Source: Globodera rostochiensis (lineage: Eukaryota > Nematoda > Chromadorea > Rhabditida > Heteroderidae). Taken from it: 64,000 nt of DNA. The notes under the pieces were generated by a model, which saw nothing but the letters and a program-made list of their open reading frames with translations, had not been told where the DNA came from and did no database searches. Shown here in pieces: positions 52,867 through 62,654 of the stretch. The position numbers were made by a program, and so were the translations under genes. The stretch is taken from NCBI GenBank assembly GCA_018350325.1, contig JAEVLN010000011.1, positions 988,449-1,052,448 of the forward strand. The letters are read 5' to 3'. How positions within the stretch are numbered: the first letter of the stretch is position 1; every line of letters starts with the position of its first letter.

Positions 52867-53716
52867 TCTGTTTAGTTAATTTGTTATTTTGTTGTACAAT
52901 TGCTTCATCGCCTGATAAAAATTTTGCTTATCATTAAAATCTAGAAACATTTTTGTTGGTGGGACTTAGTCGACATTTTTGTACTGGGACTCGACCGGCC
53001 AGACGCAAACGGCCAGACGCAAACGGCCCTGAGACGCAAACGGCCAGACGCAAACGGCCAGACGCAAACGGCCAGACGCAACTGGCCAGACGCAAACGAC
53101 CCCTACTCCGGACAAGAGCCAAAACTTTACAAAACATTTGATGAAATATTTGGAAAAGGATGGGACGATGAAAGTAATGATTCAAAAGACTTGAACTGTC
53201 GTCATGTTAAAGAAGAAGTTCAAGACGTACAAGCTCCAAACACTTCTGATCAGAAAAATATTGATGAAATATTAAAAAAGAAATTTTGATGAAATTTATG
53301 CTGAAAATTGGTCGGATGACGAAAACAATTCAGCGCCAGATCAAGATGAGAGTGTTGATGAACATCAAAATGAGTCCAATAAAAGTGAAAAAATTGAGTG
53401 ATCAACACAAACGTGAAATTATCGAAAAATTCCATGAAATGAAAGAAGAATATAAGAAAAACAGAAAATATTCCAAAAATGAATGGTTTGGGTGTAAATC
53501 GAACAAAATTGTATAAATGGGTCAAAGAATTGGGTTTAAACAAAAAGCCTTTCTGTCAGCAATAAAATTTCTGATGGAACAAAAGGAATTTTGAAGAATA
53601 TGCGAAAATAAAAGGAAAGAATCCGGAAATGTCAAATGCCGTTATTGCTGAAATGTTGAAAATCTCAAGAAGCTATTTAATTGGAAAAAACAATTGAATA
53701 AGAAGATTTAAAAATT

Positions 53717-54364
53717 TATGGACTTTATAGGCCAACGCGAAGATATTATTATTTGTTTGGGATCGGAAGATTTTTAAATTTTTTACTATTTAAGGATTAT
53801 ATTTTTGCCTCTCCTTACTGATTTGTGATTGATTTTTTATTTTTTATTCTAACAAAAAATCCCAATCTGTAGAAATTTGCCAGCCTCTCTGCACAACAGC
53901 TGCAGATTTTATTGTTTAGGGGGGGGGGAGTCAGTTACGATATTTATGATCGAATTTTGTTTGCGTCCGTTCGTGGTCTTCAACTGTTTCGAGGGTAATA
54001 ATATATGAACGCCATTACGATACGACTTTATTGTTGAATTTTAAAAATTTTGCCAGGACCAAGGACGATGGTTTTTAATTATGTTCTTAATTTCTTTCCT
54101 AAATAAATTTAGCTATGGTCAAATTTTTAATCATATCAAATAAGGTAGTTTTTTTTAAAAATTAATACGAATTCATCTTCCATTGAACTGCGGACTCAAA
54201 TTCGAACAATTCGGTTGTAGCCTTATAAACAAACAGACAAACATTTTCAATTAATAGAATATTTTAAGAAAAGCAAAAAATAATAACAATTTTCAAATAA
54301 TCCAATCCCAAACAATAATAACCATCTTCGCCTTGAATCGAGGGGCCACAAAGTCCGTATATTT
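53717..54364. other. 3' flank and AT-rich spacer
   Basis: The family 3' flank is present to about 53770. A fragment of the GAGAGGCTGGCAAA block (inverted) lies at 53872-53902, next to a poly-G run. No gene is seen. Confidence 0.4.
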
Positions 54365-55270
54365 TCAATGATTCTTAATTTCATCTTTAAATTGTTTTTT
54401 CCAATTACTTAGGCATCTTGATGATATGTTCAAAATATCTGCAATAACGGCATCTGTCATTTTCGGATTATTCCCTTTTATTTTGGCATATTTCTTCAAA
54501 ATTCCAATTTTTGTTGCATCAGAAATTTTTTTGTTGACATAAAGGCCAAATTTGCGCTTCCAATCACGAATTGTTCTATCACAAACACCCAATTTTTTTG
54601 CAATTTTCTTATCGAGTTCATTCATTAAAATGTTTTTGAGGTTGGCCTTTTTGCATTTGCTTTTTATCATTTCAAATTGTTTTAAAATTTTGCATTTTTC
54701 TATCTCAGAAAACTTTGACTTTTTTTCTTTTCTTAGACCCAATTCTTTAATCCATTTATAAATTTTTGTTCGACCAACACCCAAACCGTTCGCGATTTTT
54801 ATCTCAATTTGAACCCATTCTTTTGTGTGTCCTTTTTGCCTATAATCATCTTTCATTTCACGGAATTTTTGAATAATTTCACGTTTGTGTTGATCAGACT
54901 CAATTTTTCCACATTCATTGGACTTATTTTGCTGTTCATCAACACTCTCAGCTTGATCTGGCGCTGAATTGTTTTCGTCTTCCGACCAATTTTCATCATA
55001 AATTTCATTAAATTTCTGTTTCAATATTTCATCAATATTTTTCTGATCAGAAGTGTTTGGAGCTTGTCCGTCTTGAACTTCTTCTTTAATATGACGACAG
55101 TTCAAGTCTTTTGAATCATTACTTTCATCGTCCCATCCTTTTCCAAATATTTCATCAAATGTTTTGTAAAGTTTTGGCTCTTGTCCGCGTTCACCCACAG
55201 ATTCAACATTTTTGATCAAATTCGTTGCAAAGAATGGAATAATAATTAATAGCCAAAATTTCATTATCAA
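54365..55270 (-). CDS. Secreted tandem-HTH family protein (301 aa)
   Basis: The frame opens MIMKFWLLIIIPFFATNLIK; the family start is probably the second Met. Acidic modules TFDEIFGKGWDDESND and FNEIYDENWSEDENNS follow. HTH1 has the shortened YRQKGHTKEWVQI variant with LGVGRTKIYKW; the second ends RTIRDWKRKFGLYVN; the last ends RCLSNWKKQFKDEIKNH. It shares the AESVDEQQNKSNECGKIESD linker with the gene at 29620, showing mosaic ancestry. Confidence 0.8.
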   Translation of the reverse strand: MIMKFWLLIIIPFFATNLIKNVESVGERGQEPKLYKTFDEIFGKGWDDESNDSKDLNCRHIKEEVQDGQAPNTSDQKNIDEILKQKFNEIYDENWSEDENNSAPDQAESVDEQQNKSNECGKIESDQHKREIIQKFREMKDDYRQKGHTKEWVQIEIKIANGLGVGRTKIYKWIKELGLRKEKKSKFSEIEKCKILKQFEMIKSKCKKANLKNILMNELDKKIAKKLGVCDRTIRDWKRKFGLYVNKKISDATKIGILKKYAKIKGNNPKMTDAVIADILNISSRCLSNWKKQFKDEIKNH

Positions 55271-55735
55271 AATTAAGAATTCTGTAAATTTTATTAATAA
55301 TGTTAAAAATTTTAGTAATAAACTAGTATTTGTAATAATTAATAGCCAAATTTTTAATGGGTTTGTCTAAATTTTTAAATAAAATATTAATAAGATTTTT
55401 GGAAATAGAATTAATTTTTATTGAAAATGTTCAAATTGATTGACAGATTATTTCCACCCATTTATTCTCCTCCCTCAAATCTTTTTTGGCAAAATTTATA
55501 TGAATGCCCGCCCCTCTCTCCCCCAAAGAGCGCCCATCCCATCGATCCAACATCTTTCCCTTATTTTTCTATTGAATAATTCTTTTAATATTTTATTGAA
55601 AATGTTAATAATTTAGTAATAATGTAATTTTTGTCAATAAAAATTCAACAAATAAATAATGTTAAAACAAACAGTAAAGCATACGTAAATGACAATTTAG
55701 ATCAAGAAATTAACATTTTGTAGCTTTTCTTAAAT
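55271..55735. other. 5' flank, family-like
   Basis: It carries a degenerate ATTGATTGACAGATTATTTCC block and GAATGCCCGCCCCTCTCTC, as before other family members. No gene is seen. Confidence 0.4.
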
Positions 55736-55737
55736 TA

Positions 55738-55870
55738 GTGCTGCACGAGACCCGAAATTTACCGAGACTCGAGCGAGAAATGACCCCAAGAGTCGAGACC
55801 GAGACCCAAAAAAAACCGAGAAATTTTTCGAGTCGAGACTCGAGACTCGAGAACCGAGAAATTTCGAATT
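55738..55870. repeat. CTCGAGAC self-complementary array
   Basis: Starts TAGTGCTGCACGAGACCCG and continues as GAGTCGAGAC/CTCGAG units. It may be the left end of a hAT-like element; the partner end was not located. Confidence 0.45.
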
Positions 55871-56340
55871 TTTTTTTGAAATTCACTAAAAAAATTTTTT
55901 TTAACAATTTCAAAAAATACACCCTTAAGGATCGACTTTTTCAAAATTTTCTAAAAATGCACCCCTAAAAATTGACTTTCGCGAATAAAAATTCAGCCAC
56001 CAAAAAAATAAAAATTTTTAAAAATCCGCACTTTTCAAAAATTTTCTCTGAAATGCCTTTAATTTGCATATAAAATTTTTTATTGCTTTATTACTTCTAT
56101 TAGGAAATCTTGACCCATTTTTGCTATATTTGAAAATTTTTATCCATAATTCTCAATTTTTGCCCATATTTGGTCCATATTTTGCAATTTTTCATCCATA
56201 TTTTATGGCCATATTTCGAGATTTTTTGTCCATATAAATCGCAGCCCTATTTATAAAAAATAACAAAATTTTCGTAAACTAGGAGATTTATTTGATTTGG
56301 CGCTCCCAAACAGAACAGGTAAGCATCATCGGCGGTGTTG
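55871..56340. other. AT-rich stretch ending in CCATATTT repeats
   Basis: At 56100-56245 CCATATTT-type units end in AAATCGCAGCCCTA, similar in style to the right end of the MITE at 49965. No gene is seen. Confidence 0.4.
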
Positions 56341-56457
56341 AAGTTTATCGTCTCTGGGTGAGACGATATTAGAAAAGTTGCATTTTTGGGAAATTTGGTA
56401 GGTTCAGCTTTGACAAAATCGTTCTCTTGGTGAGACGGTCTGAGGAAAGTTGCAATT

Positions 56458-56811
56458 TTGGGAAAATATTGTGAACTTGTGGTGGACAATGAATATCGAT
56501 CTCTGGACGAAAAGATATTTGGGAAAATTTGCTTCGTAAAAATTCAAGGGAATCACAAACCTTGTCAACAAAAATTAATCTCCGGGCGAAACAAAGAACA
56601 GTTCGACAAGATTTGGTCGAGTGCAAATAGGGCGAAAAATTCGTTGAGTCACCTGAAAGGTGCAAGCAATTGGGGAAAAATTAGCCTGGTAGGTGCTAAC
56701 GAGGTTTTACAAGTATTTTCAAAGAGTATGCCGGTAATTTGGGCTTGGAGAGGGGAGAGAAATGATTGGATATGCTCAAATTCACAAATTGCGGCATTTT
56801 CCGACTCATAA
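56458..56811 (+). CDS. Hypothetical protein, 117 aa frame
   Basis: The frame reads MGKYCELVVDNEYRSLDEKI, then NRAKNSLSHLKGASNWGKIS and PVIWAWRGERNDWICSNSQI. Its start lies in a ~72 bp imperfect tandem repeat (56349, 56420, 56498; GAGACG..TTGGGAAA). No domain is recognised. It may be an exon of the gene continued at 56860-57073. Confidence 0.35.
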   Translation: MGKYCELVVDNEYRSLDEKIFGKICFVKIQGNHKPCQQKLISGRNKEQFDKIWSSANRAKNSLSHLKGASNWGKISLVGANEVLQVFSKSMPVIWAWRGERNDWICSNSQIAAFSDS

Positions 56812-56850
56812 TAAAATTCTCTTCAACTCCATAGTGTTTAGGGCCACTAT

Positions 56851-57073
56851 GTGAAACAGGAGGAGGAGCCGTGACATAGAAAGCGTAGCATGGTCACTAG
56901 TAAAGACGTTCGAGCGAGACAATCTTCCATCAAAATTGGATACCTTGTCCAACCCCGAGAGGGACAAGCCATCGACCAATTCGGAGTGTAAGGATTTGTG
57001 TGTTCCGCTGGTTGGAAGTGAACGGTTAAAACGCCTAGGGCGGGGGCAAAAGATCATCCATAAAGAAGAAGGC
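56851..57073 (+). CDS. Possible terminal exon of an unknown gene
   Basis: The frame NRRRSRDIESVAWSLVKTFE, DNLPSKLDTLSNPERDKPST, CKDLCVPLVGSERLKRLGRG ends at a stop just before the tRNA-like sequence. The composition looks coding. An AG-type acceptor upstream (GTGTTTAG at 56842) is possible, but the frame near it contains a stop, so the model is incomplete. Confidence 0.35.
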
Positions 57074-57082
57074 TAATGGGAC

Positions 57083-57154
57083 GCCCCGGTAGCTCATTTG
57101 GAAGAGCTGCCCACGGATTGGGTGGAGGACGTGGGTTCGAGTCCCACCCGGGGC
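57083..57154 (+). tRNA. tRNA-like gene with perfect acceptor and T arms, odd anticodon arm
   Basis: The 72 bases have a perfect 7 bp acceptor stem (GCCCCGG/CCGGGGC), D stem GCTC/GAGC, and T arm GTGGG-TTCGAGT-CCCAC. The B box GGTTCGAGTCC is ideal and a TTTT terminator follows at about 57159. The anticodon arm does not form a normal 5 bp stem with U33 (best fit CCAC-GGATTGG-GTGG), so no amino acid can be assigned. It is either a pseudogene or a non-standard tRNA-like RNA. Confidence 0.55.
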
Positions 57155-57212
57155 TAACATTTTGCCTATTCTTTACTGGAGAAATTGAGGAGGAAGAGGA
57201 AGAAGAAGACGG

Positions 57213-57915
57213 TTGGAAGAAGCGAGCCAAAAAGGCCTCCAGCTACCGCCGGAAGTGATCGGCCACCGATCGCCCACCCCTTCACTTCTCTCCCCGCGAT
57301 TTCTCTCCCATCGCTCACTTTTCCCCCGTTTTACTCACTTTCTTCTTAAAGTGTTATTTAAGCCCCCTGAGAGGCTGCCCCTGGTTACCCTCCTGCATCA
57401 TTTTTCGGTCGCTTTCTTGCATCATTCCTCCTGTTCATTGATCACTTCCTCGATTGCGTCATTTTCATCACCATCCTCCGCCGTGCGTCCATCCATCACT
57501 AATTTTTTTGTCGACGAAATAAAACAGTTGAAAAACACTGTTGGGCAATTGGGAAGGGCCTACACCCCCATCCGGCTTCTCTCCCGTTCTTCCTCAGCGG
57601 GAGCGAAGTCCAGATCGGCAAACGACTCAGCCAGTTCGAGCAGCCCACCGCCGAACTTCGGCGGAGTTTGAAAACCCCGGACCCCCCATCGAGACCCGGA
57701 ACTCACCAGAAAAATCCGGTGGTGCCGTTAGCCCCGTACCCCATTTCCCTCGCAGCCAGCCCACCAAATTTTTGTCCGGAACTCTCACCCCGCCATCGGT
57801 AACAGCCAAATCTTCGACCAATTCGCGACGATGTTTTCGGATGTTTCACTCTCACCAAACCTATCACTTTGCGGAAACGCTCCCCGGTGATTCCTTTTTT
57901 TCTTATTTTCCTTAA
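57213..57915 (+). CDS. GC-rich unknown coding region, frames not joined
   Basis: One frame to 57671 ends with VDEIKQLKNTVGQLGRAYTP then IRLLSRSSSAGAKS. A second stretch (after CCGTTAG) reads PRTPFPSQPAHQIFVRNSHP then NSQIFDQFATMFSDVSLSPN and stops at about 57895. The DVSLSP motif recurs in the exon at 58136. It may be a retroelement leader or a host gene; neither is established. Confidence 0.3.
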
Positions 57916-58135
57916 ATTATTTTTTTCCTCATACGTTTTGCAAACATTTAAACTATTGTCTGTCGTTATTTTGAACACATTGTCAAACTCAACTCATATT
58001 CTTCCAACAACTCTTCGGTTTTATACGAATATTTGTTCTGCTAGTATTTTTGACTATATAAATAAATTTATAAAAACCTTTTTAAATTCATTTCCTTCAA
58101 TTCAATAGAGGCAATATGAAGTTTGTTCTGCATGA

Positions 58136-58261
58136 TCAGATGTTTCGTTATCCCCAGATAAGAATGATTGGCAGCTCAATCATTCCGATCAGACGTCAAT
58201 GAAGGAAATGAAACACGCGAAAGCTAATCTTTCAAATGTTTTTGGTCATTTGGGCCTTTTG
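58136..58261 (+). CDS. Exon of an unknown gene with GTAAG donor
   Basis: DVSLSPDKNDWQLNHSDQTS then MKEMKHAKANLSNVFGHLGL runs open into a TTG|GTAAGA splice donor. It repeats the DVSLSP motif of the preceding stretch, which suggests that the two come from one gene or a duplication. Confidence 0.35.
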
Positions 58262-58442
58262 GTAAGAACCGATCGTTCCGCGAAAACTTTTTGGAATCTA
58301 GATAAATGCTTTATAGGTTTAACCGTTACGGGTAAGTGTTAACCTGATAACGTTCGTCTAACTCGTGGACGAATAAGCAGTTCAAAGACGAAAATGTTAA
58401 TTGGTATATGCGGAATTTAAAGGCATATAGCAAGCTTGAAAG

Positions 58443-58579
58443 ATGAAATTTAAATTTTGGTAATTAATAATTATTTCATTTTTTGCAACTAATTAAATCA
58501 AAACCGCTAATTGTGTGGGTGATGGGGGGAAAGAATCAAAACTTTACAAATCATTTGATGAAATATTTGGAAAAGGATG
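58443..58579 (+). pseudogene. HTH family 5' fragment
   Basis: MKFKFW-stop, LIIISFFATN-stop, then NCVGDGGKESKLYKSFDEIF and GKGW; two stops disrupt the signal peptide. It ends abruptly at the border of the GC-rich island. Confidence 0.7.
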
Positions 58580-59266
58580 GTGTCAAGAATCCCGTGGTGA
58601 AAAGAGAGGGGAGAGCGGACTGAAGTGGAGAGGGGCGAGATTCTCAACAAGGGGTCTGGGGCGGGTTACTGATTAGTTGATCGGTTGATTGATTGATTGA
58701 TTGATTGACTGATTGACCGTTTCTTCTGACCTCCGTTTTATCCGAACTAATCCCAAGAAAAAATGTGATTGTGGAAATGTGAATTGAGCCAAAAATGAAG
58801 ACCGAAAATCGGAAGGCAAATGTGAAGAAGTTAAAAGGGAAGAAGGCACTGCTGAATGGGTCAAAGAAAGTGAAGTGAACAGCAGCCGAAAAGGGGGGGG
58901 GGCACAACGCTTAAGTAGGCAAAATTGAGAACAACAAAAAGGGGGGGGGGGGGGTGCGCCCGCCGGGGAAAAAAACCCTTTAACTCTTTTGTTAGAGGGG
59001 AAAAAACGGCCGGGGCGGTTGTGAGCCGAAGTCTGAGAATTGACAAAATAAAGGGGAAGAGCGGCTGGCAGGTGTCAGAAATGAATGGGGAGTGTGAAAA
59101 TGGTTCGAATGGAAAAAGAACGAGCAGAGGGGGGGGAGTGAGAAAACATCGGGGGAAGGCGAATGCCGAACACAAAGAGGGGGGCAGATGATATCGAAAT
59201 CAGGGGACACGGAAAAGAGAGGGGGGGGGGTGTGAATCGTCGGTGCCAGCCCGATCTCTCGTCGCT

Positions 59267-60000
59267 TCATTTGGCGACATTCCCGCCAGCGCCCGAGGTC
59301 GACGCGGGAGGCGTCGGGCTCCCCTTGCAGCTCTCCCAATCATCATCCTCGTCGATGCACACGTAGCGCTCGGCTTCGCGCAGAGTGAGGTCCTCCGGAA
59401 CGGGCGGCATCTGTGATGTCCCCGGCTGGCTGCATGCCGCCTCGTCGAGCTCCCAATCCTCTTCCTCGAGGTCAGCTAGCTCCCGAGCGGCGTCATCGTC
59501 CTCCGCCCGCGTCCGATGGCCACGGGTCGGAAGTTGGGAGTGGTGACTACCACCGAGCGGACGAGCGGTGCTTGGGCCTGGGGCCCTTGACTCGGTGGCG
59601 GTGCCGGCGCCGGCGGTCCCGCCGGCAGGGGGGGGAATAGCCAGATTAAGCCCCCCCAGCTCCGGGTGTCGACCAAACAACTCACGCTGGTAACCGAATG
59701 GCAGGTGCCGCCATTTTGCCGCTAGCTTCGCTCCCAGAGTCGCCACTCGCTGTTCGACCAGAGGCAATGCCGCACCCGCCGGTGCCGCTCTGAGGAGGCC
59801 GATGTTGCGCGCGAAGGCTGCTGCGATGGCGTCTGCCGCGTGCAACCGTGTTGCCCGTCTCAGCCGGGTCGGGTCGGCGTGTCAGTACGCTGGCATTGGT
59901 CCATGTCGTGGCATTTCGTCTGACACGGCGGAAGCGGTGTCGGTGGTGGAGTCTTCGCGCAACGTGACGAATTCGGGAAAATTGGGAATGGCTCGGAGCT
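59267..60000 (-). pseudogene. Unknown acidic-tail protein remnant in the GC island
   Basis: After a TTACCTTTCAG acceptor near 60008 the minus strand reads ELRAIPNFPEFVTLREDSTT, then an in-frame TGA at 59882-59884, then HADPTRLRRATRLHAADAIA, AAKWRHLPFGYQRELFGRHP, RAEDDDAARELADLEEEDWE and AERYVCIDEDDDWESC to a stop at 59267. The single TGA inside a continuous frame suggests a recently disabled gene. I do not recognise the family. Confidence 0.4.
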
Positions 60001-60599
60001 CTGAAAGGTAACTGGGGAAATTTGGCAGAGAGTTGGATCGACGGGAAAGCTGATGAACGCGGGGGACGGGGGGAGGGTTGGTGGACAGCTCCGGCTCCCG
60101 GCCTTCGACTTCCGGTGGTTGGGGGGGGCTCCGGTGGGGGGGAAAAAATGGTGAGGGCGGCAAAGGCCACCGCAAAATCTTCCCCCCCCCCCGTGCCCTT
60201 CCGCCGGTGGGCGCGCCTTCGGCTGGTGGGCGGTCCACAGGGCGCCGGGCCCCCGAACTCCGCCCTCATTGTCAGGGCGCGTTCCCGCCGCGCTGCCTCT
60301 CGGGACCGGCCCCCCACCGGTTGTTGGGCCCCCGCCCATCCCCCGGACTCTCCTCTCCCCACGCCGAACGCTCCCCGCTGGTCGTCGTTCGGGTCCGAGC
60401 CCATCCGCCGGTTGGTTCCAATCGGCGTCCGGTTTGGCGATGAAAGGCGGAAGGCCTGAGCTTGCCTGCGGGGCCCGGGAAGGGGTCGGGGCGGCACGGC
60501 GCGGCTCGGAGCGGCAAACAAAGGCCGAAGCCATGGCGGATGGTTCGCTTCCAACTCCGGAACGGCCGGTTGGTGAAAGAACGGGCCCGGGCCCCTAGA

Positions 60600-61100
60600 A
60601 TTTCTTCGTCCTCGGCGTTGTCGTTGTTGGTGCCGGGTCGGGCAAACCGCAGCGACTCGATGCTGTGCCAATCGCAGTGATCGTCGCCTGCTCTCCACGG
60701 CTCCCGGCCGGTTCGTCGCTGCCTACTCCGACTTCGGCGTGAAGACCCAATGACCCCCCGGGGGTGATAAATACAGGGCCAATGGGCCCATTTGAGGGGA
60801 CGTCCCCGAAGTCCGTGAAAGTCCGCCACGGTCATTCCGGGCCAAATTTCCTGCTCGTTCGCCGGTTGTACCCCCAGGACCGCGGAGGGGGGAAAAAACC
60901 AACCCGTGCGGACGTGCCGGAACATCCATCCGGCATCGTCCAACTCTGCAAAGTGTAGCTCGAGTTCTGCCCGCTTCCAGCTGTCAGAGGGCCAATTTGG
61001 CCCGAGGATCAGTTCGATGTACTGCTCCACCGCCTGCTCGTGTTCCGGCTGGCTTCGTCGCAATCGGACGGCTGGGGGAGTGGCTGGGCGAACTCGCCCG
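60600..61100 (-). pseudogene. Possible upstream exon of the GC-island gene
   Basis: The minus strand reads QPEHEQAVEQYIELILGPNW, AELELHFAELDDAGWMFRHV, QPANEQEIWPGMTVADFHGL and KWAHWPCIYHPRGV. Hydrophobic/polar spacing and lack of low complexity suggest genuine protein. Joining to 60000 would need an intron of about 0.6 kb, far longer than others here. Confidence 0.35.
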
Positions 61101-62280
61101 CTCCCGTCGGATGCTGATGGCCCCCGGCTGACCGCTCGGCTCCCCGGTGGGGGCCCCACTGGCCCGGAGCGTGCTGCCGTCGGGGGAGGTCGAAGCGCGA
61201 CTGGCGGTTGGTGCTGAAACGAGGCGGATCAGGGGGGTCGGGGCTCCCCAACCGCCCGAAACTGGATCCGGCACTGGCAGGACTGCCCCGCTGGCCAAAT
61301 CCCCCGTTGTTGAACGCCCGCAGGGGAGGGATGGGGGGGTGGCTTACCTCCTCCCCTCCCGAAAACCGAACTCGCCGAGCCGGATTGTGGACGGTGGTCA
61401 GGGTCCCTGATCGGTCCGAGGCGGGGGGCCAAAGGGCCCGGGACCCCGGGGGACGAGCCGGCTGTCGGGAGTCCGGAGCTTCTCCGAAGTGGGGCTGCAG
61501 GTGCGGGGTAGGGAGTTGTCTGCCCTCTTCAAGGCCCCCTTCCCCCGCCCTCTCTCTGCTCCCCCGCCCGCTGGCGTCGTCGGGGGGCGGCCAAATTCTC
61601 CGCCCGGTCGGTGGTGGTGATCCGACGATTGCTGCTCCGATAAGACTTTCTCCGCGCCCAAGGGGGTAAAATGGAAATTTGGGCTGAATGTTTGTGCCCT
61701 ATCCCCCCCGAACTGTTGTTGTTCCCTCGCCCCTGGGGAGCCTTCTGCCCATGGGTAGTCGGCTTCGCTGAGGGTTGTGCACGGGCCGTTGGCGTTGTTT
61801 GGTCCGCTAGGGGTCCTCGGGTCAAAGTCCGTCCCAACCCCATCCATTTGCCTGTTGAAATTGCGGATTGTGGGGAGAGCGGGGCCCATCCCATTTTCCC
61901 CAAATGAAGAGGTGAAGAAAAGAAAGGGAAGAATGGGGAGGTGGGGCGGGGGGTTGATCCTCCACCGGGGAGACAGAAAAAAAACCAAAATTGCGATGTG
62001 AAGAAGGGCGAGGTAGACGAGAAGTAGTTGACGGAAGTTGAGAGGGAGGTCGGGAAGGGTTTCATTTTCAGGTGCCGGCCGGCTGGCCGGATGGCACGCG
62101 CGCACGCACAGGAGCGAGATGAGCACGAATGGTAAGGTGATGTTCCCCCGCTCCGCCGGGGGTGCTGGCGGTAGTCGTGCGGCGCGATTCCGGCCCCGTC
62201 GGCGGAGGAGGGCGGTTAGGCGCAGGAGTCGGATGAGGAAGTGGATCAAAGCGCCGGCCACCAACCCGAGCGCCCCCCAA

Positions 62281-62368
62281 AGTTTTGATTCGTGTCCGCC
62301 TTGGCTCACAGAATTGGCATTTTTGATCATGCAAAGAATAAAATAATAATTAATAACCTAACTTTCAT
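62281..62368 (-). pseudogene. HTH family 5' fragment, minus strand
   Basis: MKVRLLIIILFFA then, after a short deletion, MIKNANSVSQGGHESKL. It is divergent with the intact gene at 62655 and shares its leader GGAATTGCAGGCAATGAAAG, so the 62370-62654 interval is a head-to-head 5' region. Confidence 0.7.
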
Positions 62369-62654
62369 TGCCTGCAATTCCTTAAAAATTTCTTTTAATT
62401 TTATTGAAAATGTTAATAATTTTGTAATAAACTAGTTTTTGTCATTAAAGTCAATGTTTATTAATCTAATGCTTAATATTGGTTTCCTGCAACGTTTTGG
62501 AGCCGGAATTGAGGTTTCCGGAAAATTTTGGCATCCGGCTACATCCCTTGTTAGTGTAATCAAAACCTTTTGAAATGTGAGGGTATCGAATATTATTTAA
62601 TATTTATTGAAAGAATTAATAACAGTTAAAGAAATTCTTAAGGAATTGCAGGCA
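62369..62654. promoter_or_regulatory. Divergent 5' region between two HTH family starts
   Basis: It contains TTTCCGGAAAATTTTGGCATCCGGCTACATCCCTTG, split here as two motifs, shared with the flank at 33830-33870. There is no palindromic CCAAT element of the type seen elsewhere, so this is a second promoter class. Confidence 0.4.

Larger units (their letters stand above)
50932..53108. mobile_element. MULE (Mutator-like) transposon, 2177 bp
   Basis: Terminal inverted repeats of about 115 bp (50932-51047 and 52993-53108) are themselves tandem CGTTTGCGTCTGGC units. Target duplication is CGGACAAG (50924-50931 and 53109-53116). It contains one spliced transposase gene. Complete ends, TSD and nearly intact gene indicate recent insertion into an HTH family gene. 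Confidence 0.9.
50847..53716 (+). pseudogene. HTH family gene split by a MULE transposon
   Basis: 50847-50931 encodes the signal peptide and NVESVGEHGQ. After the 2177 bp insertion, 53109 onward resumes with the same ...GQEPKLYKTFDEIFGKGWDD. The 8 bp CGGACAAG is repeated on both sides as the target duplication. The 3' part also has an added T near 53285, a two-base loss near 53399, a truncated first HTH module and a deleted middle module. Which damage came first cannot be told from this copy. Confidence 0.8.
58580..62280. other. GC-rich island with decayed minus-strand coding regions
   Basis: The base composition changes sharply from AT-rich to strongly GC-rich at both borders. The flanks are 5' fragments of the HTH family pointing inward from opposite strands, so this is not a simple insertion into one gene. 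It begins TGTCAAGAATCCCG and ends GCGCCCCCCA, with many long G or C runs. No long terminal repeats or inverted termini were seen. Most overlapping open frames on both strands follow from GC richness. Confidence 0.6.

Noticed and set aside
60022..61669. Plus-strand frames in the GC-rich island
   Set aside because: Low-complexity P/R/G-rich frames produced by GC content; the minus strand reads more protein-like.
58580..62280. Bacterial contamination as the source of the GC island
   Set aside because: No bacterial gene is recognised, the borders lie inside nematode family fragments, and a TTTCAG acceptor is present. Not fully excluded.
62607..62654. Upstream Met at 62607 as the start of the last HTH gene
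   Set aside because: It would place a charged MKELITVKEILKELQA in front of the signal peptide; all relatives start at the later Met.
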